From assembly GCA_903932865.1 (NCBI GenBank), contig CAIZHQ010000023.1, forward strand, positions 62,001-126,000: 64,000 nt of DNA, read 5' to 3'. The DNA is from an uncultured Burkholderiales bacterium. GTDB taxonomy: Bacteria; Pseudomonadota; Gammaproteobacteria; Burkholderiales; Burkholderiaceae_C. Made by a program: the position numbers and the translations under genes. The notes beneath the pieces are model-generated. The model was not told the DNA's origin. It saw nothing but the letters and a program-made list of their open reading frames with translations, and ran no database searches. Below are positions 43,616 to 52,296 of the stretch, one piece after another; within the stretch, counting starts at the first letter, position 1; every line of letters starts with the position of its first letter.

Positions 43616-44785
43616 TTACTTCTTGTCGCTGAAGTAGCCCGAGGTCACTTTCCAGCGGCCATCGGTGATCTGCGACATGCGCGAGGCGTTGCTGCCCAAA
43701 CGCTTGGTGGCGGTGAAGGTCATCTCGCCTGTGCCGAAAATATCGGGTGGGATCACCATGGTGTCCATGGCCTTGATGATGCTCTCGGTGGTCACATTGG
43801 CACCGGACTTCTCAACCGCACGCAAAAACGAGTCGATGGCGTTGTAGCCGTAGACCGAAAACACGGTCGGGTCTTCGTTGAACTTGGTCTTGTACTTGTT
43901 GGCCCAGAAACGGATGGGCTGTGCGGCCTCGTCCAGGTAGGGGTGCTGGGTCGACATGGTGGAATAAAAGCCGTTCATGGCGGGGCCGCCCAACTTGTGG
44001 ATCAGGTCGGTGTAAGAAGCGCTCGAACCCAGGAAGGTCGGGTTGAAGCCCAGGCGGCGAGCGGTAGCGATGCCGCCGATGGTTTCACGGATGATGGTGC
44101 CCATGACCACGAAGTCGCACTTGGACGAGGCCAGCTTTTGCATCTGCGATGCAAAGTCGGTGGCACCACGTTTGTAGGTGGTGACTTCGGCAAACTGCAT
44201 GCCCATGCTTTTCAGGCCTTCTTCGGCACCGCGAAACACTTCAAGACCAAATTCATCGTCCTGGTGCATGGCGCAAATTTGCTTGGCGTTCTTTTCCTTC
44301 ACCAAGATCGGCACACCCAGGCGCATCTGGTCGTAGTAGGTGGCAGCAAACGAGTACTTGAGCTTGTGGAAGGGTTCGTACATTTCACGCGCGGCCGTGA
44401 CGGGGAAGAAGTTCATCACGTTCTTCTGGAACTGCACCGGCATGGCCGCCATATTTTGGGCGGTACCAATGTGGCCGATCATGGCAAAAATCTTGTCCTG
44501 GTTGACCAGCTTTTGCGCGGCCAGCACGGCGCGGCGGGGGTCATAGGCCGAGTCTTCGACCAGCAGCTTGAACTTGCGGCCATTGATGCCACCTTGCTCG
44601 TTGGCTTCGTCCACACGCAGCATCATGCCTAGGCGCACTTGCTTGCCAAAGCCCGCTAATGGGCCAGACAAGTCCTGGATCGAACCGAGCGTGATTTCGG
44701 TTTTGGAAACGCCCTGCGTTTGGGCCATGACCGCGCCAGCGGTCAGGGCCATCGCAGCAGCGACGAGGCTGAGTTTGAGTTTCAT
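43616..44785 (-). CDS. Branched-chain-type (LivJ/Leu-binding fold) ABC substrate-binding protein
   Basis: 389 residues. The signal peptide MKLKLSLVAAAMALTAGAV, cleaved near VMAQ, is followed by the periplasmic-binding fold type I with ITLGSIQDLSGPLAGFGKQ at its start. A good ribosome site, CAGGAGA, precedes the ATG at 44785. It is the last gene of the liv operon, after the acyl-CoA ligase. Family members in this gene order bind aromatic or aliphatic carboxylates as often as leucine, so the ligand is not assigned. Confidence 0.92.
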   Translation of the reverse strand: MKLKLSLVAAAMALTAGAVMAQTQGVSKTEITLGSIQDLSGPLAGFGKQVRLGMMLRVDEANEQGGINGRKFKLLVEDSAYDPRRAVLAAQKLVNQDKIFAMIGHIGTAQNMAAMPVQFQKNVMNFFPVTAAREMYEPFHKLKYSFAATYYDQMRLGVPILVKEKNAKQICAMHQDDEFGLEVFRGAEEGLKSMGMQFAEVTTYKRGATDFASQMQKLASSKCDFVVMGTIIRETIGGIATARRLGFNPTFLGSSASYTDLIHKLGGPAMNGFYSTMSTQHPYLDEAAQPIRFWANKYKTKFNEDPTVFSVYGYNAIDSFLRAVEKSGANVTTESIIKAMDTMVIPPDIFGTGEMTFTATKRLGSNASRMSQITDGRWKVTSGYFSDKK

Positions 44786-44835
44786 GGTGCAGGTCTCCTG
44801 TTGTGGTGATGGATAAAAGTGAAAAGGCAATCGAA

Positions 44836-46692
44836 TCAACGGTACATCGCTTCGATTTGGGGGGTGTATTTTTTCTCGACCAATTTGCGCTTGAGCTTCA
44901 TGGTGGGGGTCAGTTCTTCGTCTTCGGCGCTCAACTGGGTATCCAGCAGCCAGAATTTCTTGATCTGCTCGACACGGGCAAACTTCTTGTTGACGCGGTC
45001 AACTTCAGCCTGGATCAGTTCTTGCACCTCGGTGCTGTGCGTCAGGCTGGCGTAGTTGGAGAAAGGCACGTCGTTGTCTTGTGCGTATTTCTCCACGTTT
45101 TCCTGGTCAATCATGATGATCACCGTCAAATAGGGCCGCTTGTCGCCAATCACCACCGCATCGGTGACGTAGGGCGAGAATTTCAATTCGTTTTCCAATT
45201 CGCTGGGGGTGATGTTTTTGCCACCAGCCGTGATGATGATGTCTTTCATGCGATCGGTGATGCGGAAAAACCCTTCCTCGTCCACCACGCCCACATCGCC
45301 CGTGTGCAACCAGCCGTCGGCGTCAATGGTCTCGGCCGTTTTTTCGGGCAGGTTCAGGTAGCCCATGAACACATTGGGGCCACGCACCAGAATTTCGCCG
45401 GTCACCGGGTCCAGACGCATTTCGTTGTACTCGGCCGCCGGGCCAATGGAGCCGGGCTTGATGCGGTCGGCAGGCACGCCCGTCGAGGCACCGCAAGTCT
45501 CGGTCATACCCCAAACTTCGAGCATGGGCAAGCCCAGCGCCAAATACCATCGCACCAAATCGGGTGAAATGGGCGCAGCACCGGTCACCAAAAAGCGCGC
45601 ACGGTGGATGCCGATCATCTTGCGCACGTTGTTGAGCGCCAGTAAGCGGGCCACATGAAAGCTGAGCTTGAGGCTGGCGGGTACCGGCTTGCGCGCCAGC
45701 ACCAGGTCGGCCACCTGATGGCCCACCCCAATGGACCAGCCGTAAGTGGCTTGCTGCAGCCCCCCGGCTTCCTTGAGTGCGATCATCACGCCCGAGTAAA
45801 ACTTTTCCCACACACGGGGCACGGCCGTGAACACGGTGGGTGCGATTTCGCGCACGTTTTCGGGCACGGTTTCGGGGTTTTCGACAAAGTTGAGCTTGGC
45901 TCCGGTGTACATCGAGAAATACTCACCCCCCATGCGCTCGGCAATGTGGCACAGCGGCAAGAAGCACATGCACTCGTCGCGCTCGTCACGGGCAATCAGG
46001 GTGTTGTAGCCGCGCACGGTGTAGACCAGGCCGTGGTGGCTGTGCATGCCGCCTTTGGGCTTGCCGGTGGTGCCCGAGGTGTAGACCAAAATGGCCAGCT
46101 CTTCGGGTTTGCAAGCAGCGCTGCGCTGCGCGAGCAAATCGGGGTGTTGCTGGGCGTGTTCGCGGCCCAGGGCTTGCAATTGTTTGAGGCTGATGACCTG
46201 CGGGTCATGGAAGTCGCGCAAACCCTCCATGTCGAACACCACGATCTTTTGCAACAAGGGCAAGGTGTCACGCACGGCCAGGGCCTTGTCGAGCTGCTCG
46301 TCGTCCTCGACAAACAGCACACGCGTGCCCGAGTCTTCGCACAGGTAATGCACTTGTTCGGCCGCGTCGGTTGGGTAGATGCCGTTGGACACGCCACCGG
46401 CGCTCAGCACGGCCAAGTCGCACAGCACCCACTCGATGTTGGTGTTGGACAGGATGGAGGCGGTGTGCCGCGCCTCAAAACCCAGGGCTAACAAGCCGTG
46501 GCCGATCTCGCGCACAGCCTGGGCGGTCTCGTTCCAGGTCCAGCTGCGCCAGATGCCAAAGTCTTTTTGGCGCATCCAGACATTGGGGCCGCGTGCGGCC
46601 ACAGCGTTCCAGAAGATGGCGGGGATGGTCTCGCCCGCCATGACGATATTTTTTTGTGGCGCAATGCCGGAGGTGTCCCAGAGTTGGCTCAT
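44836..46692 (-). CDS. AMP-forming acyl-CoA synthetase (long-chain/FadD15-like type)
   Basis: 618 residues. The adenylate-forming P-loop YTSGTTGKPKGG (about 209-220), the middle EVWGMTETCGAS, TGDVG and the C-terminal catalytic-lysine region ELTPTMKLKRK are all present. The enzyme activates a carboxylic acid to acyl-CoA through an acyl-AMP. It starts 3 bases after livF and precedes the binding protein, so its likely role is to trap the imported acid as a CoA thioester in the cytoplasm. Confidence 0.92.
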   Translation of the reverse strand: MSQLWDTSGIAPQKNIVMAGETIPAIFWNAVAARGPNVWMRQKDFGIWRSWTWNETAQAVREIGHGLLALGFEARHTASILSNTNIEWVLCDLAVLSAGGVSNGIYPTDAAEQVHYLCEDSGTRVLFVEDDEQLDKALAVRDTLPLLQKIVVFDMEGLRDFHDPQVISLKQLQALGREHAQQHPDLLAQRSAACKPEELAILVYTSGTTGKPKGGMHSHHGLVYTVRGYNTLIARDERDECMCFLPLCHIAERMGGEYFSMYTGAKLNFVENPETVPENVREIAPTVFTAVPRVWEKFYSGVMIALKEAGGLQQATYGWSIGVGHQVADLVLARKPVPASLKLSFHVARLLALNNVRKMIGIHRARFLVTGAAPISPDLVRWYLALGLPMLEVWGMTETCGASTGVPADRIKPGSIGPAAEYNEMRLDPVTGEILVRGPNVFMGYLNLPEKTAETIDADGWLHTGDVGVVDEEGFFRITDRMKDIIITAGGKNITPSELENELKFSPYVTDAVVIGDKRPYLTVIIMIDQENVEKYAQDNDVPFSNYASLTHSTEVQELIQAEVDRVNKKFARVEQIKKFWLLDTQLSAEDEELTPTMKLKRKLVEKKYTPQIEAMYR

Positions 46693-46695
46693 GTT

Positions 46696-47514
46696 TTATC
46701 TCCAGGTTTTCTTCTTTTTCCAACGGCGATCGGCGCGCACGCCCTCTTCCTTCATGCCCAAGTAAAACTCCTTGATGTCCTCTTTTTCACGCAAGCGGGC
46801 GCAGGTGTCTTCCATCACGATGCGGCCGTTTTCCAGCACATAGCCGTAATCTGAAGCGTTGAGGGCCATGTTGGCGTTTTGCTCCACCAACAAAATGGTG
46901 GTGCCGCGTTCGCGGTTGATGCGAACCACGATCTCGAAGATTTCCTTGGTCAGCTTCGGGGACAGGCCCAGGCTGGGCTCGTCCAGCAAGATCAGGTCGG
47001 GATTGGCCATCAGCGCCCGGCTGATCGCCAGCATCTGCTGCTGCCCGCCCGAGAGCAAACCCGCGTCTTGCGCTGCGCGCTCGCGCAGGATGGGAAAGTA
47101 GTTGTACACGGCTTCCATGTCGCGCGCCACGCCATCGCGGTCCTTGCGGGTGTAAGCGCCCATCAGCAAGTTGTCGCGAATCGACAGCAGCGGGAACACC
47201 TCACGCCCTTCGGGCACATGCATCAGGCCGCGCTGCACGATGATCGCCGGGTCTTGTGCGGTGATGCTTTGGCCCTTGAACTCGATCGAGCCCTTGCGCG
47301 GGTCAATGATGCCGCTGATGGTTTTGAGAATGGTGGTCTTGCCCGCCCCGTTGGAGCCGAGCACGGTGGCGATTTCGCCGCGCCGCACTTGCAGGCTCAC
47401 GCCGCGAATCGCCTTGATCGGGCCATAGGCGCTTTCCACGTTGAGCAGCTTGAGCATGACATTTTCATCTGCTGCCTCGGGCGCTGTGTTCAGGGTTTGG
47501 GTGGCTGCGCTCAT
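46696..47514 (-). CDS. livF: High-affinity branched-chain-type ABC transporter ATPase LivF
   Basis: 272 residues. An extra 20-residue acidic/threonine leader precedes the ATPase domain. Walker A is GSNGAGKT (53-60), the signature LSGGQQQ, and Walker B LILLDEPSLGLSP. LivF partners LivG under the LivHM permease. Its start overlaps the livG stop by ATGA, and an acyl-CoA ligase follows 3 bases after its stop. The C-terminus is basic (ADRRWKKKKTW), which is unusual but not clearly meaningful. Confidence 0.92.
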   Translation of the reverse strand: MSAATQTLNTAPEAADENVMLKLLNVESAYGPIKAIRGVSLQVRRGEIATVLGSNGAGKTTILKTISGIIDPRKGSIEFKGQSITAQDPAIIVQRGLMHVPEGREVFPLLSIRDNLLMGAYTRKDRDGVARDMEAVYNYFPILRERAAQDAGLLSGGQQQMLAISRALMANPDLILLDEPSLGLSPKLTKEIFEIVVRINRERGTTILLVEQNANMALNASDYGYVLENGRIVMEDTCARLREKEDIKEFYLGMKEEGVRADRRWKKKKTWR

Positions 47515-48344
47515 GCGGCACCTCCGGGCACATAATTTTCACGGCGCAAGGCGGACACATCGTCCACCGAACCCAGATAGGCCTCGATGACGCCCGGGTC
47601 GCTCTGCACCTGACTCGGCGTGCCGGTGGCGATTTCTTCGCCCTGGCTCATGGCCAACACGCGGTCCGATACTTTGGAGACCAAACTCATGTCGTGCTCC
47701 ACCATGAGCACGGTGATGCCCAGCTCGTTTTTGATGTCCGAGATCCAGAAGGCCATGTCTTCGGTTTCCTCGACGTTCAGGCCCGAAGAAGGCTCGTCGA
47801 GCAGCAGCAACTTGGGCTCGGTGCACAAGGCGCGGGCCAGCTCGACCACTTTGCGTACGCCATAAGGCAGGCCCGCCACCATCGAGTCACGGTGGTGTTG
47901 CAGATCCAGAAAATCAATGACTTCCTCGACTTTTTCACGCGCTTCGATCTCGCCCGCGCGGGTTTTGCGGGTGAAGAACATTTCACTCCACAGCCCGGTT
48001 TTGCGATGTGTGTGACGCCCGATCAAGAGGTTTTGCAGCACGGTGGCATGCTCAAACAGCTCGATGTTCTGGAACGTCCGGGCAATGCCCAGCCCGGCGA
48101 TCTGGTGTGGCGGCTGATCGGTCAGGCGAAGCGTGCCTTGCGGCCCCGCATAGTCGATCACACCCGTGGTGGGGGTGTAGATGCGGCTGATCAGGTTGAA
48201 GACTGTGGTCTTGCCAGCCCCGTTGGGGCCGATCAGGGTGAAGACTTCGCCGCGCTTGACGTCGAAGCTGACCTTGTTGACGGCCAGCACGCCACCAAAG
48301 CGCACGCTCAGGTCTTGGGCGGATAAAAGGATGTCTGCGTTCAT
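47511..48344 (-). CDS. livG: High-affinity branched-chain-type ABC transporter ATPase LivG
   Basis: 277 residues. Walker A is GPNGAGKT (39-46), followed by GIARTFQNIELF, the long LivG insertion (LLIGRHTHRKTGLW) and Walker B LLLLDEPSSGLNVEE. The C-terminus has the conserved SDRVLAMSQGEEIATGTP and VIEAYLG. ATGA overlaps join it to livM upstream and livF downstream. Confidence 0.93.
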   Translation of the reverse strand: MNADILLSAQDLSVRFGGVLAVNKVSFDVKRGEVFTLIGPNGAGKTTVFNLISRIYTPTTGVIDYAGPQGTLRLTDQPPHQIAGLGIARTFQNIELFEHATVLQNLLIGRHTHRKTGLWSEMFFTRKTRAGEIEAREKVEEVIDFLDLQHHRDSMVAGLPYGVRKVVELARALCTEPKLLLLDEPSSGLNVEETEDMAFWISDIKNELGITVLMVEHDMSLVSKVSDRVLAMSQGEEIATGTPSQVQSDPGVIEAYLGSVDDVSALRRENYVPGGAA

Positions 48345-49417
48345 TTCAGGCGATCCGACTTCTGGAATGATTTTTGGCGCTTGAACAGGCCACGGCGGTA
48401 AAACGGGAACAACTGGAACCAGGTGCGCACCTTAAGCCAGCGGCCATACAAGCCCATGGGCTCGAATAACACAAAGGCGATCAGCACCATGCCGTAGACC
48501 GTGCCCTGCAAACCGGCGGCGCCGCCAATGGCGGCGGGCAAGAAGTCTTTGCCCAATGAGATCAGCTGCGGCATGACGATCAGGAAAATCGCACCCAAAA
48601 AGGCCCCATGGATCGAGCCTAGGCCACCGATCACCACCATCAAGAGCAAGTCAATCGACTGGATGATGCTGAACTGCTCGGGAGAGAGGAACTGGATCTT
48701 GTGTGCGTACAAAGCGCCGCCAATGCCGGCCAGTGCAGCCGACAAAGCGAACGACAAGGTCTTGTAACGCGCCAAGTGGATGCCCATGCTTTGCGCCGAA
48801 ATTTCAGAATCTCGGATGGCCACAAAAGCGCGGCCTGTGGATGAGCGCAGCAGGTTGACGATGGCCAACGTGGCCCCCACGGTGACCAGCAAGCACAGGA
48901 AATAAAACTCTTCAGTGCTGTCCAGTGTCCAGCTGCCCAGCTTGGGGTAAGTGACCATCAGACCCGCATTGCCGCCCGTGACGCTTTCCCAACGGGCCAT
49001 GCCTTCTTCGACGATGAAGCCAAAGGCCAGTGTGGCCATGCCCAGGTAAATGCCTTTGACACGCAGCGCAGGCAAGCCCACGATGATGCCCACGAAGGCA
49101 GAGAACACGCCCGCGCACACCAGCGCCAGCGGGAACGGCACCCCGGCATTGACCATCACAGCCTGGGTATAAGCCCCTACGCCCAAGAACGCAGCGTGGC
49201 CCAGCGAGAACAAGCCGGTAAAGCCCGCCAGCAGCATCAGTCCCAGGCCCACCACCGCATAGATCAACACAAAGGTCAGCTGTGCCAGCCAGTACTCGGC
49301 CACCACCCAAGGGGCGGCTACCAGAAACAGGCCCAGGAGGCTGTACCAGAACACATGGCCGCCATGCTTGGCCAGCTTCACGTCCTGGTTGTAATCGGTT
49401 TTGAAAATGAAACGCAT
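48341..49417 (-). CDS. livM: Branched-chain-type ABC transporter permease LivM
   Basis: 358 residues with about ten membrane segments and the LivM signature LLAGFTGLFSLGHAAFLGVGAY near residue 62 and the RVKGIYLGMATLAF stretch. A 35-residue cytoplasmic tail (FQLFPFYRRGLFKRQ) ends the protein. It pairs with LivH to form the channel; 9 bases separate it from livH upstream and it overlaps livG. Confidence 0.92.
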   Translation of the reverse strand: MRFIFKTDYNQDVKLAKHGGHVFWYSLLGLFLVAAPWVVAEYWLAQLTFVLIYAVVGLGLMLLAGFTGLFSLGHAAFLGVGAYTQAVMVNAGVPFPLALVCAGVFSAFVGIIVGLPALRVKGIYLGMATLAFGFIVEEGMARWESVTGGNAGLMVTYPKLGSWTLDSTEEFYFLCLLVTVGATLAIVNLLRSSTGRAFVAIRDSEISAQSMGIHLARYKTLSFALSAALAGIGGALYAHKIQFLSPEQFSIIQSIDLLLMVVIGGLGSIHGAFLGAIFLIVMPQLISLGKDFLPAAIGGAAGLQGTVYGMVLIAFVLFEPMGLYGRWLKVRTWFQLFPFYRRGLFKRQKSFQKSDRLK

Positions 49418-49426
49418 GCCGGGGCC

Positions 49427-50302
49427 TCAGACTTTCTTGCGCAGCTGCTCGCCGAACAAGCCATTGGGCTTGAGCACCAGCATGAGCAACACCACGATGT
49501 AGGGCGCAATGTCCTTAAAGCCTTCGGGCAGATAAAAGCCCGAAAGCGACTCAACGATACCGATCACCAGACCACCCACGATGGCCCCGGGCAAGCTGCC
49601 AAAGCCGCCCACGACCGCCGCCGGAAAAGCCTTCAGGCCAATGAAGCCCATGTTGGCGTGCACAAAGGTGATGGGTGCCAAGAGCAAGCCCGCCACCGCC
49701 GCCACCGCCGCAGCCAGGCCCCAAACCAGACCATTGATTTGCTTGACCGGGATGCCCATGTAATACGCAGCCAACTGATTTTGCGAGGCCGCCTGCATGG
49801 CAATGCCCAGCTTGCTGTACTTGAACATGGCAAATAAACCCAAGCACAAAATGACGGTGGCGCCGATCACCACCATTTGCTCGGCCGCGATGACCAAGGT
49901 GCCCAGGCGCAAGACCTCACCCGCATAAGGCACCGGCATGGTGTGGGTGTCGGTACCCACATCGGGGATCATGGTGATCAGGCCGCGTAGCACATAGCCC
50001 ACGCCAATGGTCAGCATCACAATGGAAAAAGCCGGTTGCCCCAAGATGGGACGAATGACCAAGCGCTCGAGCAGCACACCAAAAATCCCCATGGCCACGA
50101 TGGCCGAAGGCACCGCAATCCAGAACGGAAAGCCCAGCAGCGTCATGGCGGCCAAGCCTGAAAAGGCGCCCACCATCATCAGGTCGCCCTGGGCAAAGCT
50201 CACCGTTTCGGTGGCCTTGTAAATCAGCACGAAACCCAGGGCAATGAGTCCGTAAATACAACCCTGGGCCACACCGCTGATCAGCAGTTGCAGCAATTGC
50301 AC
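49427..50302 (-). CDS. livH: Branched-chain-type ABC transporter permease LivH
   Basis: 291 residues with eight or nine membrane segments. LLISGVAQGCIYGLIALGFVLIYKATETVSFAQGD is the standard LivH opening in family terms (about 5-40), and GFGSLPGAIVGGLVIG is near the end. It is the first gene of the six-gene operon; its promoter must lie in the 172-base gap shared with the divergent AtuA-like gene, where I do not see a convincing -35/-10 pair. Confidence 0.93.
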   Translation of the reverse strand: MQLLQLLISGVAQGCIYGLIALGFVLIYKATETVSFAQGDLMMVGAFSGLAAMTLLGFPFWIAVPSAIVAMGIFGVLLERLVIRPILGQPAFSIVMLTIGVGYVLRGLITMIPDVGTDTHTMPVPYAGEVLRLGTLVIAAEQMVVIGATVILCLGLFAMFKYSKLGIAMQAASQNQLAAYYMGIPVKQINGLVWGLAAAVAAVAGLLLAPITFVHANMGFIGLKAFPAAVVGGFGSLPGAIVGGLVIGIVESLSGFYLPEGFKDIAPYIVVLLMLVLKPNGLFGEQLRKKV

Positions 50303-50474
50303 GCCTGTCTCCTCTTGGTTCTGTCTGGCCGAGTTCGCTGGGCTTGGCGGGGCACTGCATCAGCACCGCGCCAAGCATTTGCGAACGACCGTGCGATTAT
50401 GTATGTCTTACGCGAGACTTTCCCTAGGGGTTGTCCCCCATTACGGTCCCTGCACAAGGCTTCAATATTCCCCC

Positions 50475-51866
50475 ATGACGCAATCCATTCGCATCGGTTC
50501 GGGCCTGGGCTTTTATGGCGACAACTGGGAGCCCGTGGTGGCCAGCATCGAGCGTGGACAAGTGCAATTCATTGCCAGCGACCACCTGGCCGAGCTCACC
50601 TTGGCCATCTTGCAAAAAGACCGCCAACGCGACCCTGCTTTGGGCTATGCCCGCGATGTGGTGCCCATGCTGATGCGGTTGTGGCCCTTGATGCAGCCGC
50701 GCGGGGTCCGATTCGTTTGCAACGCGGGCGGGCTCAACCCCATGGGCGCAGCGCAGGCGGTGCAAACGGCGCTCGCGGACAAAGGCTGGCACCCGCGCAT
50801 CGCGGTAGTGACTGGCGACGATGTGTTGCCGCTGCTGCAAGCGTCCGACGCCCGCTTTGACCACATGATGAACGGCGCCGATGTGACCCCTGTGCGTGAT
50901 CGGCTGGTGTTTGCCAACGCCTACTTGGGCGCGCAACCCATTGTGGAGGCGCTGGACCAAGGGGCCGACATCGTGATCACCGGACGCGTGGCCGACGCGG
51001 CGCTTTTTCTGGGGCCGTTGGTGCATGGCCTGGGCTGGAAACTCGGCGACGCACAATCGACCGAAGACTTCAACCGCCTGGCCCAGGGCCTGACGGTGGG
51101 GCATTTGCTCGAATGCTCGGGCCAGGGCAGTGGTGGCAACTTTGGCGGCCAGGGCGATTGGCAAAACATCCCAGATCTGGCGCATATCGGCTACCCCATC
51201 GCCGAGGTCTGGCAAGACGGCACAGCTTTCATCACCAAGGCCCCCGACACCGGCGGTTTGGTCAACTTCGACACCGTGCGCCAGCAACTTCTGTACGAGG
51301 TGCACAACCCGCACGCGTATTTTTCACCCGATGTGGTTCTCGACATGGGCCAAATCCAATTGCACGACGAAGGCCAGCACCGCGTGCGCTTGACCGGCGC
51401 CCAAGGCCGCACGCCCACGGATCAGCTGAAGGTGGTGGCGGGCTTCAAGGATGGCTTCAAAGCCGAGATCACTTGGGGCTTTTCATGGCCCGATGCCTGG
51501 GACAAAGTGCAAGCGGCTGAAGCCATGATCCGCCGCCAACTGCAAGAGCGAAAAATGCCGTTTGACGAGTTGTTTGTGGAATACCCCGGCCTGAATTCGG
51601 CGCACGGACAGCTGGCCCCGCTGCGCCCAGCGAACGAGCTGAACGAATGCGCGGAAATTTGGGTGCGCATGGTGCTGCGCACCCCCGTCAAAGCAGTGGC
51701 CGAAGGATTTGGTCGGCTTTTCCCATGGATGGCGCTGAGCGGCCCGGCCTACACCTGCGGCTTTCAAGGCCTGAACAACAGCAGCGAATTGCTGGGGATC
51801 TGGCCCACGCTGATCCCGCGCGACCGGGTGCAAGCCCGCCTAGAGATGCTGGAGGTGCAATCATGA
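50475..51866 (+). CDS. AtuA family protein (DUF1446), N-terminal part as a separate gene
   Basis: 463 residues covering the AtuA/DUF1446 domain: IRIGSGLGFYGDNW at the start, VCNAGGLNP, VTGRVADAALFLGPLVH-type core (ITGRVADAALFLGPL) and LLECSGQGSGGNFGG. AtuA is required for acyclic terpene (citronellol/geraniol) use in Pseudomonas but its reaction is not established. In P. aeruginosa the protein also carries a C-terminal ferredoxin-fold domain; here that part is a separate overlapping gene. It is divergent from the liv operon and about 11 kb from the acyl-CoA carboxylase operon. Confidence 0.88.
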   Translation: MTQSIRIGSGLGFYGDNWEPVVASIERGQVQFIASDHLAELTLAILQKDRQRDPALGYARDVVPMLMRLWPLMQPRGVRFVCNAGGLNPMGAAQAVQTALADKGWHPRIAVVTGDDVLPLLQASDARFDHMMNGADVTPVRDRLVFANAYLGAQPIVEALDQGADIVITGRVADAALFLGPLVHGLGWKLGDAQSTEDFNRLAQGLTVGHLLECSGQGSGGNFGGQGDWQNIPDLAHIGYPIAEVWQDGTAFITKAPDTGGLVNFDTVRQQLLYEVHNPHAYFSPDVVLDMGQIQLHDEGQHRVRLTGAQGRTPTDQLKVVAGFKDGFKAEITWGFSWPDAWDKVQAAEAMIRRQLQERKMPFDELFVEYPGLNSAHGQLAPLRPANELNECAEIWVRMVLRTPVKAVAEGFGRLFPWMALSGPAYTCGFQGLNNSSELLGIWPTLIPRDRVQARLEMLEVQS

Positions 51867-52246
51867 GCAAACTCCTACGCATTCCTCTGGTCCAACTGGC
51901 CCACGCGCGCAGCGGCGACAAGGCCGACTGGGTGGACTTTGGGCTGTTTGCTTGGAACGAAGCGGGCTACCGAATCCTCGAACGCGAAGTCACCGCCGCC
52001 AAAGTCCAAGCCCACTTTGCGCCTTGGCTCCCGGGGCAGGTGGACGCCTGGCCTTTGCCGAACATCCTGGCCCTGAAATTCGTTTTGCACGGTGCTTTGC
52101 AAGGCGGCGGCGCTCGCAACCTGCGCTTGGACAACCTGGGCAAAGCCATGGGCGCAGCGCTGCTGCGCATGGAAATTTCAGTCAGTGCGGAAGAACTCAC
52201 GCAGGCACAAAAAAGCCCCCGAAGGGGCTGGTGGCCGGCGCCTTAA
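51863..52246 (+). CDS. AtuA-like C-terminal (ferredoxin-fold) domain protein
   Basis: 127 residues. PLVQLAHARSGDKADWVDFGLFA at the start and the LPNILALKFVLHGALQGGG and RLDNLGKAMGAALL stretches match the small domain that follows DUF1446 in longer AtuA proteins. It starts in an ATGA overlap with the AtuA gene, so the two subunits are coupled. The last dozen residues (QKSPRRGWWPAP) are encoded by a hairpin that is the terminator of the opposite thiolase gene. Confidence 0.85.
   Translation: MSKLLRIPLVQLAHARSGDKADWVDFGLFAWNEAGYRILEREVTAAKVQAHFAPWLPGQVDAWPLPNILALKFVLHGALQGGGARNLRLDNLGKAMGAALLRMEISVSAEELTQAQKSPRRGWWPAP
52208..52229 (-). terminator. Terminator of the thiolase gene, embedded in the AtuA-like 3' end
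   Basis: On the minus strand the 6-bp stem AGCCCC/GGGGCT (52229-52224 with 52219-52214, CGAA-type loop) is followed by TTTTTTT (52214 down to 52208). It lies about 70 bases past the thiolase stop and inside the coding end of the convergent gene. Confidence 0.7.
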
Positions 52247-52269
52247 ATTCGGACTCGACCCTTTTGTCA

Positions 52270-52288
52270 CCCCGGACTTGATCCGGGG
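52270..52288. repeat. REP-like extragenic palindrome
   Basis: CCCCGGA-CTTGA-TCCGGGG with flanks GTCA and CCCATG sits between the two convergent stops. The unit closely resembles the short palindromic elements with a GGACTTGATCC core that occur in many copies in several proteobacterial genomes. Only one copy is seen in this window. Confidence 0.55.
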
Positions 52289-52296
52289 CCCATGCC

